DNA of 64,000 nt from Hamadaea sp013361475 (GCF_040654195.1 NZ_JBFAHM010000002.1:310001-374000); one strand, 5' to 3'; positions 49,564 through 57,628 are shown, counted from the first letter of the stretch. The notes: generated from the letters alone by a model not told the origin. Made by a program: numbers and translations.

Positions 49564-49938
49564 TCAGAAGGCGTACGGGCCGAATCGGCCCCAGACGACC
49601 ACGGCCGCGAGCACGAGGAAGATCACGTTGATCGGCAGCGCCTTGGTCTCCTTCCGGCGTGCGTGCACGACGATGGCGCCGACCATGATCAGCCCGAGTC
49701 CGAGCGCGGCCAGCGGAACGAACACGGGGGCGATGTCGAGCAGCGCCGGCAGGACCAGCCCGATGCCGGCCAGCAGCTCGAGCGCGCCGATCGCTTTGAC
49801 CGCGCCGGCCGAGTAGTCCTCCGTCCAGCCGAGGCCCTTGGCGGCCAGCTGCACTTTCGGCTGCGTGAGCTTCATGAAGCCAGCGCCGAGAAATGCCAGC
49901 GCGAGGAGGCCGGCGACGATCCAGAGGACGACGTTCAT
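49564..49938 (-). CDS. DoxX-family membrane protein
   Basis: This 124-residue protein has four membrane helices and the DoxX pattern LALAFLGAGFMKLTQPK, LGWTEDYSAGAVKAIGALEL and LAGIGLVLP. Family members take part in thiol or quinone-related redox balance at the membrane. It is divergent from a MarR regulator. Two TTGAA-type palindromes lie in the spacer, and it is probably a target of that regulator. Confidence 0.9.
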   Translation of the reverse strand: MNVVLWIVAGLLALAFLGAGFMKLTQPKVQLAAKGLGWTEDYSAGAVKAIGALELLAGIGLVLPALLDIAPVFVPLAALGLGLIMVGAIVVHARRKETKALPINVIFLVLAAVVVWGRFGPYAF

Positions 49939-49960
49939 GGGAATCCGTTCGTTCGGTGAC

Positions 49961-50005
49961 TTGAACCTTCAACCGAACCGTAGCGGCAGTTACTTGAAGC
50001 GTCAA
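49961..50005. promoter_or_regulatory. Pair of operator-like palindromes in the DoxX/MarR spacer
   Basis: TTGAACCTTCAA (49961-49972) and TTGAAGCGTCAA (49994-50005) start 33 bases apart, about three helical turns. Both are preceded by AC and followed by CCG. They lie between the two divergent starts and upstream of the regulator's -10 at 50029. Confidence 0.65.
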
Positions 50006-50028
50006 CCGTCGGAAATCGGGCTGCCGGG

Positions 50029-50034
50029 TACGAT
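50029..50034 (+). promoter_or_regulatory. -10 hexamer of a leaderless promoter (MarR gene)
   Basis: TACGAT ends seven bases before the ATG at 50042. Confidence 0.5.
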
Positions 50035-50041
50035 CGTGCGC

Positions 50042-50551
50042 ATGGGGACCCCGGCCGAGACGCGCTGGTTGAGCAGCGAGGAGATGGGCAGCTGGCTGGC
50101 GCTGAACGCCGTCATGATCAAACTGCCGTTCGCGCTGGACGCTCAGTTGCAGCGAGACGCCGGGCTGAGCCACTTCGAGTACCAGGTGCTCGCCGGGCTG
50201 TCCCAGAGCCCCGGCCGCAGCATGCGCATGAGTGACCTGGCCGTCCTCGCCAACGGCTCGCTGTCGCGGCTGTCCCACGTCGTCGGCCGGTTGGAGAAGC
50301 GCGGCTGGGCCAAGCGCGAACCCGACCCGGAGGACGGCCGCTTCACCCTGGCGCTGCTCACCGACAAAGGCTGGGACAAGGTCGTGGCGACCGCGCCCGG
50401 GCACGTCGCCGCCGTCCGCAAGTACGTCTTCGACGCGCTCACCCCGGAGCAGGCTCGCCAGCTCGCCGAGATCGGCGCGCGGGTGATCCAGGCCATCGAC
50501 CCCGGCGACCACTGCCTCGATTTCCAGCGCGGCCCCGCCACCGATGGCTGA
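50042..50551 (+). CDS. MarR-family transcriptional regulator
   Basis: This 169-residue regulator has SMRMSDLAVLANGSLSRLSH as recognition region and REPDPEDGRF as wing, flanked by long dimerisation helices. ATG at 50042 follows TACGAT by seven bases, so it is leaderless. It overlaps the BKACE-like gene by eight bases and is divergent from DoxX. The paired palindromes in the spacer are its probable operators. Confidence 0.93.
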   Translation: MGTPAETRWLSSEEMGSWLALNAVMIKLPFALDAQLQRDAGLSHFEYQVLAGLSQSPGRSMRMSDLAVLANGSLSRLSHVVGRLEKRGWAKREPDPEDGRFTLALLTDKGWDKVVATAPGHVAAVRKYVFDALTPEQARQLAEIGARVIQAIDPGDHCLDFQRGPATDG

Positions 50552-51299
50552 CCTTCTCGTCCGCCGAATCCAGGTGTGTCTCAACGGCGGCCGCCCGGCC
50601 GCCGACCATCCGGGCATCCCCGTCACCCAGGCGCAGCTCGCCGTCGCCGCCCAGGATGCCGTCGCCGCCGGGGCCGACGCCGTTCACCTGCATCCGCGGG
50701 GCGCCACCGGGCAGGAATCACTCGCGTACGCGGACGTCGCGGCTGCCGTCAGCGCCGTGCGGTCGGCCTGCCCGCACACGCCGATCGGAGTCACGACCGG
50801 ACTCTGGATCACCGACGGCGACGCCTCGGCTCGCCTTGGCCTGATCCGGAGCTGGCTGGCGGGCGACCCGGCCGGCCTGCCCGACTACGCCTCGGTGAAC
50901 CTCTCCGAGCCCGGGTTCGACGACCTCACAGGCCTTCTGCACGAGGCCGGCGTCGCCGTGGAGGCCGGGGTGTGGTCGATCGCCGACGCCGACCGGCTCG
51001 CCCGTTCACGGCACGCCCAGGAGGTGCTGCGCATCCTGGTCGAGGTCATCGATCTGCCGGCCGACACCTGCGAGGCGGAGGCCGACGCGATCCTGGCCCG
51101 GCTGCGGGCGTACGCACTGCGCCCGCCGGTGCTGCTGCACGGCGAGAACGCGTCGGCGTGGCCGTTGATCAGCCGCGCCGGGCGACTGGGGCTGGCTACC
51201 CGGATCGGCTTCGAGGACGCGCTTACCGGGCCGGGTGGCGACCCCGTACGCGACAACGCCGACCTGGTACGCGCCGCGCTCGCCCTGCTCTCCCGCTGA
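50544..51299 (+). CDS. BKACE-family (DUF849) beta-keto acid cleavage enzyme-like protein
   Basis: This 251-residue TIM-barrel protein starts with the family phrase RIQVCLNGGRPAADHPGIPV and has the metal motif AVHLHPRG. BKACE enzymes condense a beta-keto acid with acetyl-CoA and split it into acetoacetate and an acyl-CoA. The domain is somewhat short compared with the usual 270-310 residues. ATG at 50544 is inside the end of the MarR gene, so the regulator and enzyme are one transcript. The substrate is unknown. Confidence 0.85.
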   Translation: MADLLVRRIQVCLNGGRPAADHPGIPVTQAQLAVAAQDAVAAGADAVHLHPRGATGQESLAYADVAAAVSAVRSACPHTPIGVTTGLWITDGDASARLGLIRSWLAGDPAGLPDYASVNLSEPGFDDLTGLLHEAGVAVEAGVWSIADADRLARSRHAQEVLRILVEVIDLPADTCEAEADAILARLRAYALRPPVLLHGENASAWPLISRAGRLGLATRIGFEDALTGPGGDPVRDNADLVRAALALLSR

Positions 51300-51342
51300 T
51301 CGCTGCCCCGCTGCCCGCCGAGACACGCGCGGCTCCCCATCC

Positions 51343-51407
51343 GCGCTGGATCAGGGCTCCCGGTCGAATCTTGCGCGGTGATTCGACCGGGAACCCTGAT
51401 CCAGCGC
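51343..51407. repeat. 65-bp palindrome, family B copy 2
   Basis: 28-bp arms starting GCGCTGGATCAGGG, with one mismatch, flank a 9-base loop. The core (GGTCGAATCTTG and TGATTCGACC) and flank CAGCGC match the palindrome at 11523. It lies between the convergent BKACE-like and DUF6220 genes. Confidence 0.88.
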
Positions 51408-51417
51408 ACAGAGCCGA

Positions 51418-51837
51418 TCAGGCGGCTGGGGCGGGGGCAGGGGTCGGCCGGGCGAGCGCCCGAGCCTGCCGCAGGATCAGCCCGGCGAACACTCCGGTGA
51501 GCAGGCCACCGATGCCGTGCAGGCCGAAGACGATCTCCGACGCCGTCCCGCTGCCGCTGTCGCTCATGCCGATGGCGACCTTCGCGACGACCACCTGAAA
51601 CGCCGTCAGCGCCGGGATCACCGCGGTGAGACCGATGAGCCGCCCGGGCATCCGGCCGATCGCCGCGACGATCATCATCACGATGGGCCAGAGGAAGATG
51701 ACGTAGCCGAGCGCGTGGTGCCCCCGGTACGCCTCCTCGCCCGGCCGGGTGCTGAATCCGCCGCTGGCGGCGAAGAAGAACTGGGCCACGACGAGCAGCA
51801 CGAGGAGACCGGCGAGGGCGGCGAAGACTTTGCGCAT
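51418..51837 (-). CDS. DUF6220-like four-helix membrane protein
   Basis: This 139-residue protein has four membrane helices. It begins MRKVFAALAGLLVLLVVAQF and contains EEAYRGHHALGYVIFLWPIV and ARLMP-like GRMPGRLIGL, which match a family of unknown function common in actinobacteria. It is divergent from the ECF41 sigma gene. No ECF41-type promoter is visible in front of it. Confidence 0.75.
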   Translation of the reverse strand: MRKVFAALAGLLVLLVVAQFFFAASGGFSTRPGEEAYRGHHALGYVIFLWPIVMMIVAAIGRMPGRLIGLTAVIPALTAFQVVVAKVAIGMSDSGSGTASEIVFGLHGIGGLLTGVFAGLILRQARALARPTPAPAPAA

Positions 51838-51918
51838 CAGATGTTCCTGTCACTCGGTGAAGACGTTCTCATCTCATCCGACGACGTAGCACCACGGATT
51901 GTGAGGTGGGGAGGCCTG

Positions 51919-51945
51919 GGTCACACTCCGGCGGGCTATATCGTC
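51919..51945 (+). promoter_or_regulatory. ECF41-type promoter in front of the sigma factor gene
   Basis: GGTCACA (51919-51925), a 16-base spacer and CGTC (51942-51945) match the known ECF41 promoter pattern TGTCACA-N15-17-CGTC with one change. They sit just before the ATG at 51955, suggesting autoregulation. Confidence 0.6.
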
Positions 51946-51954
51946 GGGATCGCT

Positions 51955-52833
51955 ATGAGCACCCCCGACATCAGCGCCATCGCGGCCGAGCGGCGCCAGC
52001 TGATCAACCTGGCGTACCGGATGCTCGGCTCGCTGGCCGACGCCGAGGACGTCGTCCAGGACACCTACGCCCGCTGGTACGCGCTGAGCCGCGAGCAGCA
52101 GGACGAAGTGGAGTCGCCGGGCGCCTGGCTGACCAAGGTCGCCAGCCGGATCTGCCTCGATCTGCTGGGTTCGGCCCGCGTTCGGCGCGAGCGCTATGTC
52201 GGCGAGTGGATCCCGGAGCCGATCCCGGATCAGGCTCCGGCCGATCCCGCCGACCGGGTGACCTTGGACGAGTCGGTCAGCATGGCCTTCCTCGTCGTGC
52301 TCGAGTCGATGACCCCGGCGGAGCGGGTCGCCTTCATCCTGCACGACGTCTTCCGGTATCCCTTCACCGAGATCGCCGACATCGTCGGGCGTACGCCCGC
52401 GGCCTGCCGCCAGCTCGCCACGGCCGCCCGCCGCCGGCTCGACGCGGCGCAACCGTCTCCGGCCCCGTCGACGCACCTCGCCGGGGTGGTCCGGAACTTC
52501 CAGCTGGCCTGGGCGGCTCAGGACATCGAGGCCCTGGTCGGCCTGCTCGACCCGGACGTCACCGTCGTCGCCGACGGCGGCGGCCGGGTCAACACCGTGG
52601 TCCGCCCGGTGCAGGGCGCCGAGCAGGTCGCTCAGTTCGCCCTCTACCTCGCGACGCAGGCGCCCGGTCTGACACTGGACGAGCGGATGGTCAACGGCCA
52701 GCCCGGGCTGGTCGGCCGGCGCGACGGCGTCACCGTCGCGGTGTTCGCGTTCGAGCTGGCCGGTGATCTGATCCGGCGCATCTGGGCCGTTCGGAACCCG
52801 GAGAAGCTGGGCCCCTGGACCACAGAGGACTGA
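51955..52833 (+). CDS. ECF41-family sigma factor with C-terminal SnoaL-like domain (SigJ-like)
   Basis: This 292-residue sigma factor has region 2 (LINLAYRMLGSLADAEDVVQ, DTYARWY) and region 4 (MTPAERVAFILHDVFRYPFT, ACRQLATAARRRL). Between them is the ECF41 hallmark YVGEWIPEP. The C-terminal NTF2-like domain keeps VVADGGGRVN and ends RNPEKL. In this group the C-terminal extension takes the role of an anti-sigma factor, both inhibiting and enabling activity. Partner genes of the carboxymuconolactone decarboxylase, oxidoreductase or epimerase type are usual, but none is adjacent. ATG at 51955; an ECF41-type promoter precedes it. Confidence 0.93.
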   Translation: MSTPDISAIAAERRQLINLAYRMLGSLADAEDVVQDTYARWYALSREQQDEVESPGAWLTKVASRICLDLLGSARVRRERYVGEWIPEPIPDQAPADPADRVTLDESVSMAFLVVLESMTPAERVAFILHDVFRYPFTEIADIVGRTPAACRQLATAARRRLDAAQPSPAPSTHLAGVVRNFQLAWAAQDIEALVGLLDPDVTVVADGGGRVNTVVRPVQGAEQVAQFALYLATQAPGLTLDERMVNGQPGLVGRRDGVTVAVFAFELAGDLIRRIWAVRNPEKLGPWTTED

Positions 52834-52854
52834 GCGTCGGCCTGGAACGGCCCG

Positions 52855-53856
52855 TCAGCCGAAGGTGAACGCGTACGCCCCGGCCCCGGCGTCGTCGAAG
52901 GTGATGTCGAAGGTGCGGTCGACGATGTCGCCCGGCTGCCGGATCAGCTGATACAGCCGGGGTTCATCGAGTACGCCATTGCCGTCGGCGTCCACGTCGA
53001 GCCCGTGCGCCGGGCCCGGCGCACCGCCGTCCAGGCGTACGCGGAACCGTACTGAGCCGCCGGGAGTCGCCGAAGCCAGCACCAGATGCAGGTCGCGCGC
53101 GTGGAACCGGTACGCGATCCGCCCGCCGCCCGCCTCCGACACGACGGCCTGCGGTTGGGCCGTCCATTCGCCGGACAGCGCCCAGGAGTCGAGGCCGAGC
53201 TTCGCCGGTGCGGTGTAGCGGTGCCGCCGATCTCGCACCAGCCCGTCCGGCGACACGAAGGCCGGCGAAGCGAAGGTGGTGGCTCGCCGGTATCCGGTGT
53301 AGGTCTCGGCGGTCCGCAACGTCGGCCAGTCCGCCGGAGCCTCGATCCCCTCGGCCCGCACAGCGACCGGGGCCGGGTCGAAGCCGGTCGCGCCGCGTTC
53401 GAGCAGCAGCGCCTGGATGGCCGACTCCGTCTGCTGGTACTCGCCCTCGCCGAGGTAGTGGCGGCGGATGCGGCCGTCGGCGTCGGCGAGGTAGAGCGCG
53501 GGCCAGGCCGAGTTGCCGAAGGCGGTCCAGATCGCGTGGTCGTCGTCGGCGACGACCGGATAGCCGACGCCCAGCGACCGCACCGCCCGGGCGACGTTGG
53601 CCGGATCGCGCTCGAACCCGAACTCCGGCGTATGCACACCGACGACGACCAGGCCGTGGTCGGCGTACTTGTGCGCCCAGGCCCGCACGTAGGGCAGTTG
53701 CCGCAGCCAGTTGACGCAGGTGTAGGTGCAGAAGTTCACGAGGACGACCTTCCCGCGCAGGTCGGCGGGGGCGGCGAAGGCGGGCAGCAGGCCCTCGACC
53801 GGCAACCTCGGCGGGGCGGTACGCAGTCCGTCCGGAACAGTCCACTGTGCAGCCAT
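52855..53856 (-). CDS. Thioredoxin-fold redoxin with DipZ-like C-terminal domain, single-Cys site
   Basis: This 333-residue protein has an N-terminal thioredoxin-like domain (DLRGKVVLVNFCTYTCVNWL, VGVHTPEFGFERDP, WPALYLADADGRIRRHYLGE). The position of the second redox Cys is Trp (CVNW), as in many actinobacterial relatives. Another Cys lies four residues earlier (FCTYTC), so the site is unusual. The C-terminal half matches the carbohydrate-binding-like domain of DipZ (TAETYTGYRRATTFASP). No signal peptide is visible, so it is probably cytosolic. ATG at 53856 follows GGAGGT. The electron partner is unknown. Confidence 0.85.
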   Translation of the reverse strand: MAAQWTVPDGLRTAPPRLPVEGLLPAFAAPADLRGKVVLVNFCTYTCVNWLRQLPYVRAWAHKYADHGLVVVGVHTPEFGFERDPANVARAVRSLGVGYPVVADDDHAIWTAFGNSAWPALYLADADGRIRRHYLGEGEYQQTESAIQALLLERGATGFDPAPVAVRAEGIEAPADWPTLRTAETYTGYRRATTFASPAFVSPDGLVRDRRHRYTAPAKLGLDSWALSGEWTAQPQAVVSEAGGGRIAYRFHARDLHLVLASATPGGSVRFRVRLDGGAPGPAHGLDVDADGNGVLDEPRLYQLIRQPGDIVDRTFDITFDDAGAGAYAFTFG

Positions 53857-53967
53857 GACGGTTACCTCCGTACGACGTGATCTCTCTTGCCATCGTCGTC
53901 CGGATCGGCCCCGGCCGACCTCGGGGAAACCCCTGGTCGCGCCCTGATGATCTCGCCGGTCCCGCGC

Positions 53968-54582
53968 TCAGGGACGGTCGGCGGACCGATGGCGGCGGGA
54001 CTTCTCCGCGTTGCCGCAGGTAGCCATGTCGCACCAGCGACGGCGGCCGGCCTTGGAGCTGTCGAGGAACAGCCAGCCGCAGTGGCGGCCACCGCAGATC
54101 CGCAGGCGTGGCGACGGCAGGCTCTCCAGGAGGCGTACCGCCCGCAGGGCGACGTAGTGCTCCGGGTAGGCCAGTCCGGAGGTCTCCGGGGTGACGGTCG
54201 GCTCCAGCCGGCCCGCCAGGTCGGTGAGCACGACCGCGGCGGCGGCCGAGCGCCACGAATCGGTCAGGCGCGCGACGGCTTCCGGCGACGGGGTGCCGCC
54301 CTCACTCAGTGCGGCGAACAGACCCCACAGCGCTTCCCGGAGCACCTTCGCGTCGGCGAGCGCGCGAGCGGCCAGGCGCGGATGAGCGAGCGCCTGCGGG
54401 GTGAGCACGGGCAACGCGGCCGACGGAAGCTGGGCCAGGCGAGCCCAGGACACCAGGGCGGCGTAGGAGTCGAGCCAGTCGATCGGCTCGGTGTCGCGGG
54501 CGGTCACCGTGTTGACGAAGTCGAGCACGACGTCGCCGGCCACCAGGTCCTGGGACCGGAACTCGTGCGCGCGCACCTGCAT
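53968..54582 (-). CDS. CGNR zinc-finger (ABATE domain) transcriptional regulator
   Basis: This 204-residue protein has an N-terminal ABATE domain (DVVLDFVNTVTARDTEPIDW) and a C-terminal zinc finger with RICGGRHCGWLF and WCDMATCGNAEKSRRHR, where the last R of CGNR is Ala. The ATG at 54582 is chosen because TATCCT lies six bases upstream on the minus strand. An in-frame GTG at 54603 would add seven residues and overlap the promoter. It is divergent from the ureohydrolase-like gene, and an operator-like palindrome lies between them. Confidence 0.88.
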   Translation of the reverse strand: MQVRAHEFRSQDLVAGDVVLDFVNTVTARDTEPIDWLDSYAALVSWARLAQLPSAALPVLTPQALAHPRLAARALADAKVLREALWGLFAALSEGGTPSPEAVARLTDSWRSAAAAVVLTDLAGRLEPTVTPETSGLAYPEHYVALRAVRLLESLPSPRLRICGGRHCGWLFLDSSKAGRRRWCDMATCGNAEKSRRHRSADRP

Positions 54583-54607
54583 GTGCCCAGGATACTCGAT
54601 CACGCAA

Positions 54608-54629
54608 CCGGTAAACAGCGTTTTACTGG
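54608..54629. promoter_or_regulatory. Operator-like palindrome between the CGNR and ureohydrolase-like genes
   Basis: CCGGTAAA (54608-54615) and TTTACTGG (54622-54629) pair with one mismatch across six bases. It ends directly against the -10 TACGCT (54630-54635) of the ureohydrolase-like gene, so binding would block that promoter. Confidence 0.55.
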
Positions 54630-54635
54630 TACGCT
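54630..54635 (+). promoter_or_regulatory. -10 hexamer of a leaderless promoter
   Basis: TACGCT ends six bases before the ATG at 54642. Confidence 0.55.
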
Positions 54636-54641
54636 GACGGC

Positions 54642-55559
54642 ATGATCGAGCTCATCACGGCGCCGTCCAGCCTCGGCCTGCGACCCTTGACCCCCGGCCA
54701 CGAGCCCGGCGCCTGGCGCGCCCCGGAGGCACTCCTGGCGGCCGGGCTCGCCGACCGTCTCGGGACCGGCCACGTCACCGCGCTCGACCACCCGGACTAT
54801 GACTTCGAGGCCCAGCCCCTCACCCGGCTACGAAATGGGCACGGGCTGCGGGCGTACTCGATGGTCATCGCGGAAGTAGTGGGCACGGCGCTGGCGGCGG
54901 GCCGATTCCCGGTGGTGGTCGGCGGCGATTGCGCGAACCTGCTGGGGTGCCTGGCCGGCGCGCGCCGGGACGGGCGGTGCGGGCTGTTGCACCTCGACGG
55001 TCACAACGACTTCTTCCACCCGAACAACTACGACACCGCGGCGCGGCTCGGTTCCGCGGCCGGCATGGACCTGGCGCTGGCGACCGGGCGCGGCGAACCG
55101 CTGCTGACCCATTGGCCGATCGTCGGCACGCCGCTGGTCGCGGACGCCGACGTCGTGCAGCTCGGCGACCGCGAGACCGACGTGCCCGGCGACCAGGCGC
55201 ACTGGGCGATGGTCCAGGACTCGGCGATCGTCTGCTTCACCGCGCAGCAGATCCTCGGCCAGGGCATCGACGTGACCGCCGAGCGCACGCTCGAGCGGCT
55301 CGGCGAGCGCGGCTTGGACCGGGTCTGGCTGCACCTGGACGTCGACATCCTGGACGAGGCCGTCATGCCCGCCGTCGACTCCCCCGGCGCGCCCGGACTC
55401 GACTTCGCGCAGCTGACGGAGCTGCTGACGCGGCTGGTCGCCGACGACCGGGTGATCGGCGCGGACGTCGGCATCTACGACCCGGAGCTGGACCCCGATC
55501 GTCTCTACAGTGGACCTATCGCGGAGGCGCTCGGAAACGGATTCGCCGCGCGCCGCTGA
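54642..55559 (+). CDS. Arginase/agmatinase-fold (ureohydrolase superfamily) protein
   Basis: This 305-residue protein has the ureohydrolase metal motifs in order: VVVGGDCANLLG, LLHLDGHNDF and WLHLDVDILDEAVMP. The first motif is normally GGDHS, so a metal-binding His is replaced by Cys. The Asp and His of the second motif and the Asp pair of the third are kept. It may hydrolyse a guanidino compound or bind another metal; arginase activity should not be assumed. It is leaderless behind TACGCT, next to an operator-like palindrome and divergent from the CGNR regulator. Confidence 0.85.
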   Translation: MIELITAPSSLGLRPLTPGHEPGAWRAPEALLAAGLADRLGTGHVTALDHPDYDFEAQPLTRLRNGHGLRAYSMVIAEVVGTALAAGRFPVVVGGDCANLLGCLAGARRDGRCGLLHLDGHNDFFHPNNYDTAARLGSAAGMDLALATGRGEPLLTHWPIVGTPLVADADVVQLGDRETDVPGDQAHWAMVQDSAIVCFTAQQILGQGIDVTAERTLERLGERGLDRVWLHLDVDILDEAVMPAVDSPGAPGLDFAQLTELLTRLVADDRVIGADVGIYDPELDPDRLYSGPIAEALGNGFAARR

Positions 55560-55566
55560 TCCTCGC

Positions 55567-55572
55567 TACCGT
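55567..55572 (+). promoter_or_regulatory. -10 hexamer of a leaderless promoter (LtrA gene)
   Basis: TACCGT ends six bases before the GTG at 55579 and lies seven bases after the preceding stop. Confidence 0.45.
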
Positions 55573-55578
55573 GCCCCG

Positions 55579-56733
55579 GTGACGCAACGACTGCGCTTCG
55601 GGGTGGCGCGTGACGCCGAGGAGCGGCACGGTTCCTGGCTGGAGTTGTTCTTCGACCTGATCTTCGTCGTCGTGGTCGCGGAACTCGCCGCCACGCTCGA
55701 ACACCACCCCACGGTGCACGGCTTCGTGCGCTACGCGGCCCTCTTCCTGCCCGTCTGCTGGGCGTGGGTGGGCTACACCTTCTTCGCCGACCGCTGGCAG
55801 CGCGAGGACGCGCCCCACAAGCTGCTGATGATCATCGCGATGCTCGTCGTGGCGTTTCTCGCCCTCGCGATCCCGCACGCCTTCGAGGGGGACCGCGGCT
55901 CCATCCGGTTCGCGATCAGCTACAGCGCCGTCCGGGTCCTGCTCATCATCTTGTACGCACGGGCGTACCACACTGATCCGGCGGCTCGGCCGCTGACCGG
56001 GCGGTATCTGCTGGGTTTCACGATCGGGCTGCTGCTGTGGCTGGGGTCGATCGGCGTACCGCTGCCCCAACGGCACTGGCTGTGGGTGGCCGGCTTCGCC
56101 GTCGAACTCGCGACCCCGCTCCTGTCGGCGCGTGCGATCTCCCGGGTGCCGTTCCACCGGTCGCACATCCCCGAGCGGTTCGGCCTGTTCGTCATCATCG
56201 TCCTCGGTGAAGCGGTCGCGCTCGGCGTCGCCGGTCTCGGCGGCGGTTCGCTCGGTGCCTCGGCGCTGTTCACCGCCGCGATCGGCTTCCTCGGCGTGGG
56301 CGCGCTGTGGTGGCACTACTTCGACTGCGTCGACGGAACGCCGCTGCAGCGCTGGCTGGTCAGCGGGCAGACCTACGTCTACGGCCACCTCGTGCTGTTC
56401 CCGGCGATCACGGCCTACGGCGTCGGAGTGCTGCTGGCCGGCCAGACGCCGCCCCAGGCCGTCGCCGCTCGGTGGTGCCTGTGCGGCGGCGGGGCGGCGT
56501 ACTTCCTGGTGCTGGCGGCGATCCGCTGGACGGTCACGGCGCCGTCCGGCGACCGTCGCGTGTGGACTCGGGTCGTGGCGGCGTCGGTTCTGCTGGGCCT
56601 CGCGGCTATCGGTGGACTGCCGATTCTGGTGGTCGACGTGATCGTGCTGGCGGTGATCGCGGGGCAGCTCGGTGTCGAGCACCGGCTCATGCGGCCGGTC
56701 ACTCTCCCGCGGCCGGTCACTGAGGGCGGCTGA
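55579..56733 (+). CDS. Low temperature requirement protein A (LtrA)-family membrane protein
   Basis: This 384-residue protein has about ten to eleven membrane helices and the LtrA signature ERHGSWLELFFDLIFVVVVA near the N terminus, then IPERFGLFVIIVLGEAV and GALWWHYFD in the middle. The function is not established; Listeria mutants fail to grow in the cold. GTG at 55579 is taken as the start because TACCGT lies six bases upstream. Its last 17 bases overlap the end of the convergent acetyltransferase gene. Confidence 0.92.
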   Translation: MTQRLRFGVARDAEERHGSWLELFFDLIFVVVVAELAATLEHHPTVHGFVRYAALFLPVCWAWVGYTFFADRWQREDAPHKLLMIIAMLVVAFLALAIPHAFEGDRGSIRFAISYSAVRVLLIILYARAYHTDPAARPLTGRYLLGFTIGLLLWLGSIGVPLPQRHWLWVAGFAVELATPLLSARAISRVPFHRSHIPERFGLFVIIVLGEAVALGVAGLGGGSLGASALFTAAIGFLGVGALWWHYFDCVDGTPLQRWLVSGQTYVYGHLVLFPAITAYGVGVLLAGQTPPQAVAARWCLCGGGAAYFLVLAAIRWTVTAPSGDRRVWTRVVAASVLLGLAAIGGLPILVVDVIVLAVIAGQLGVEHRLMRPVTLPRPVTEGG

Positions 56734-57622
56734 ACTGCAGCCGGCGGAACGATTCGACGAACCCGGCCTTCTCGTAGATGCGTATCGCGCCGGTCGGGTT
56801 CTCCCCGTCCACGTTCAGCGCCAACTCCGGCACGCCCGCCGACCGGGCGGCGTCGATCACCGTCGCCAGCAGCGCGCCGGCCGCTCCCCGGCCCCGCCAT
56901 GGCGTACGCGTCGCCACCTGTTCGATCACGACGGTCTTGGCCGGCTCGGCAGTCACTGAGGGCACGTAACACAACGCGAAGGCGACCAGGTCGTCGCCGT
57001 CCCAGGCGGCGTACGAAAGGTCGGGGCGGAACCGTTCATCGCGGGGAAAGCGGCCGGCCCACTCCTCGAACGGCGTCGGATGGAACCCGAAGTGCTCGCC
57101 GAACCCTTCTTGATGCGCCACCCACAACGCGTGATCGTCGCCGGGCGCGTACGCCGCGATCCGCAGATCGGTCGTCGCGGGGACGGTCGGCAGCGCCATG
57201 TCGCGGGTCATCCAGAGGAAGCCGCGTTCCAGGACGAGCCCGAACCGCCGCAGCAACGCCTGCGTCGCCTGGTCGGTGCTGCGGCAGCTCACGATCGGAA
57301 GGCCGGCCGGGCCGAACTGGTCGAGCTGCCAGCCCAGCAGATGCCGGCCGATGCCCTGACCCTGATACTCGGGCAGCACTCCCCCGCCCAGGAAGCTTCG
57401 TCCCCCGTCGTCGTTCGGCGCGGCGAACCCCCAGCCGACGAGGTCGCCGCCGACTTCGGCGAGCAGGACGGCCTCCGGCGTGGCGTACGCCGTGAACTCG
57501 CGGATCACGTCTGCCTCGGTGGCGGGACGGCCGTGACCGGTCGTCTCACGGATCACCGACCGCAGTCGGGCCAGCGGGGCCGCGTCCGCCATGGTCGCCG
57601 AGCGGTAGGTCACCGAGATCAT
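56717..57622 (-). CDS. Tandem GNAT N-acetyltransferase (two-domain, MshD-like)
   Basis: This 301-residue protein contains two GNAT folds. The first has the acetyl-CoA loop VLPEYQGQGIGRHLLGWQLD. The second has TRTPWRGRGAAGALLATVID and ends NVDGENPTGAIRIYEKAGF. The double-domain layout is that of mycothiol synthase MshD, but similarity is general and other substrates are as likely. ATG at 57622 is six bases after TACCGT on the minus strand, so it is leaderless. Confidence 0.88.
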   Translation of the reverse strand: MISVTYRSATMADAAPLARLRSVIRETTGHGRPATEADVIREFTAYATPEAVLLAEVGGDLVGWGFAAPNDDGGRSFLGGGVLPEYQGQGIGRHLLGWQLDQFGPAGLPIVSCRSTDQATQALLRRFGLVLERGFLWMTRDMALPTVPATTDLRIAAYAPGDDHALWVAHQEGFGEHFGFHPTPFEEWAGRFPRDERFRPDLSYAAWDGDDLVAFALCYVPSVTAEPAKTVVIEQVATRTPWRGRGAAGALLATVIDAARSAGVPELALNVDGENPTGAIRIYEKAGFVESFRRLQFSRPQ

Positions 57623-57628
57623 GGCCCA

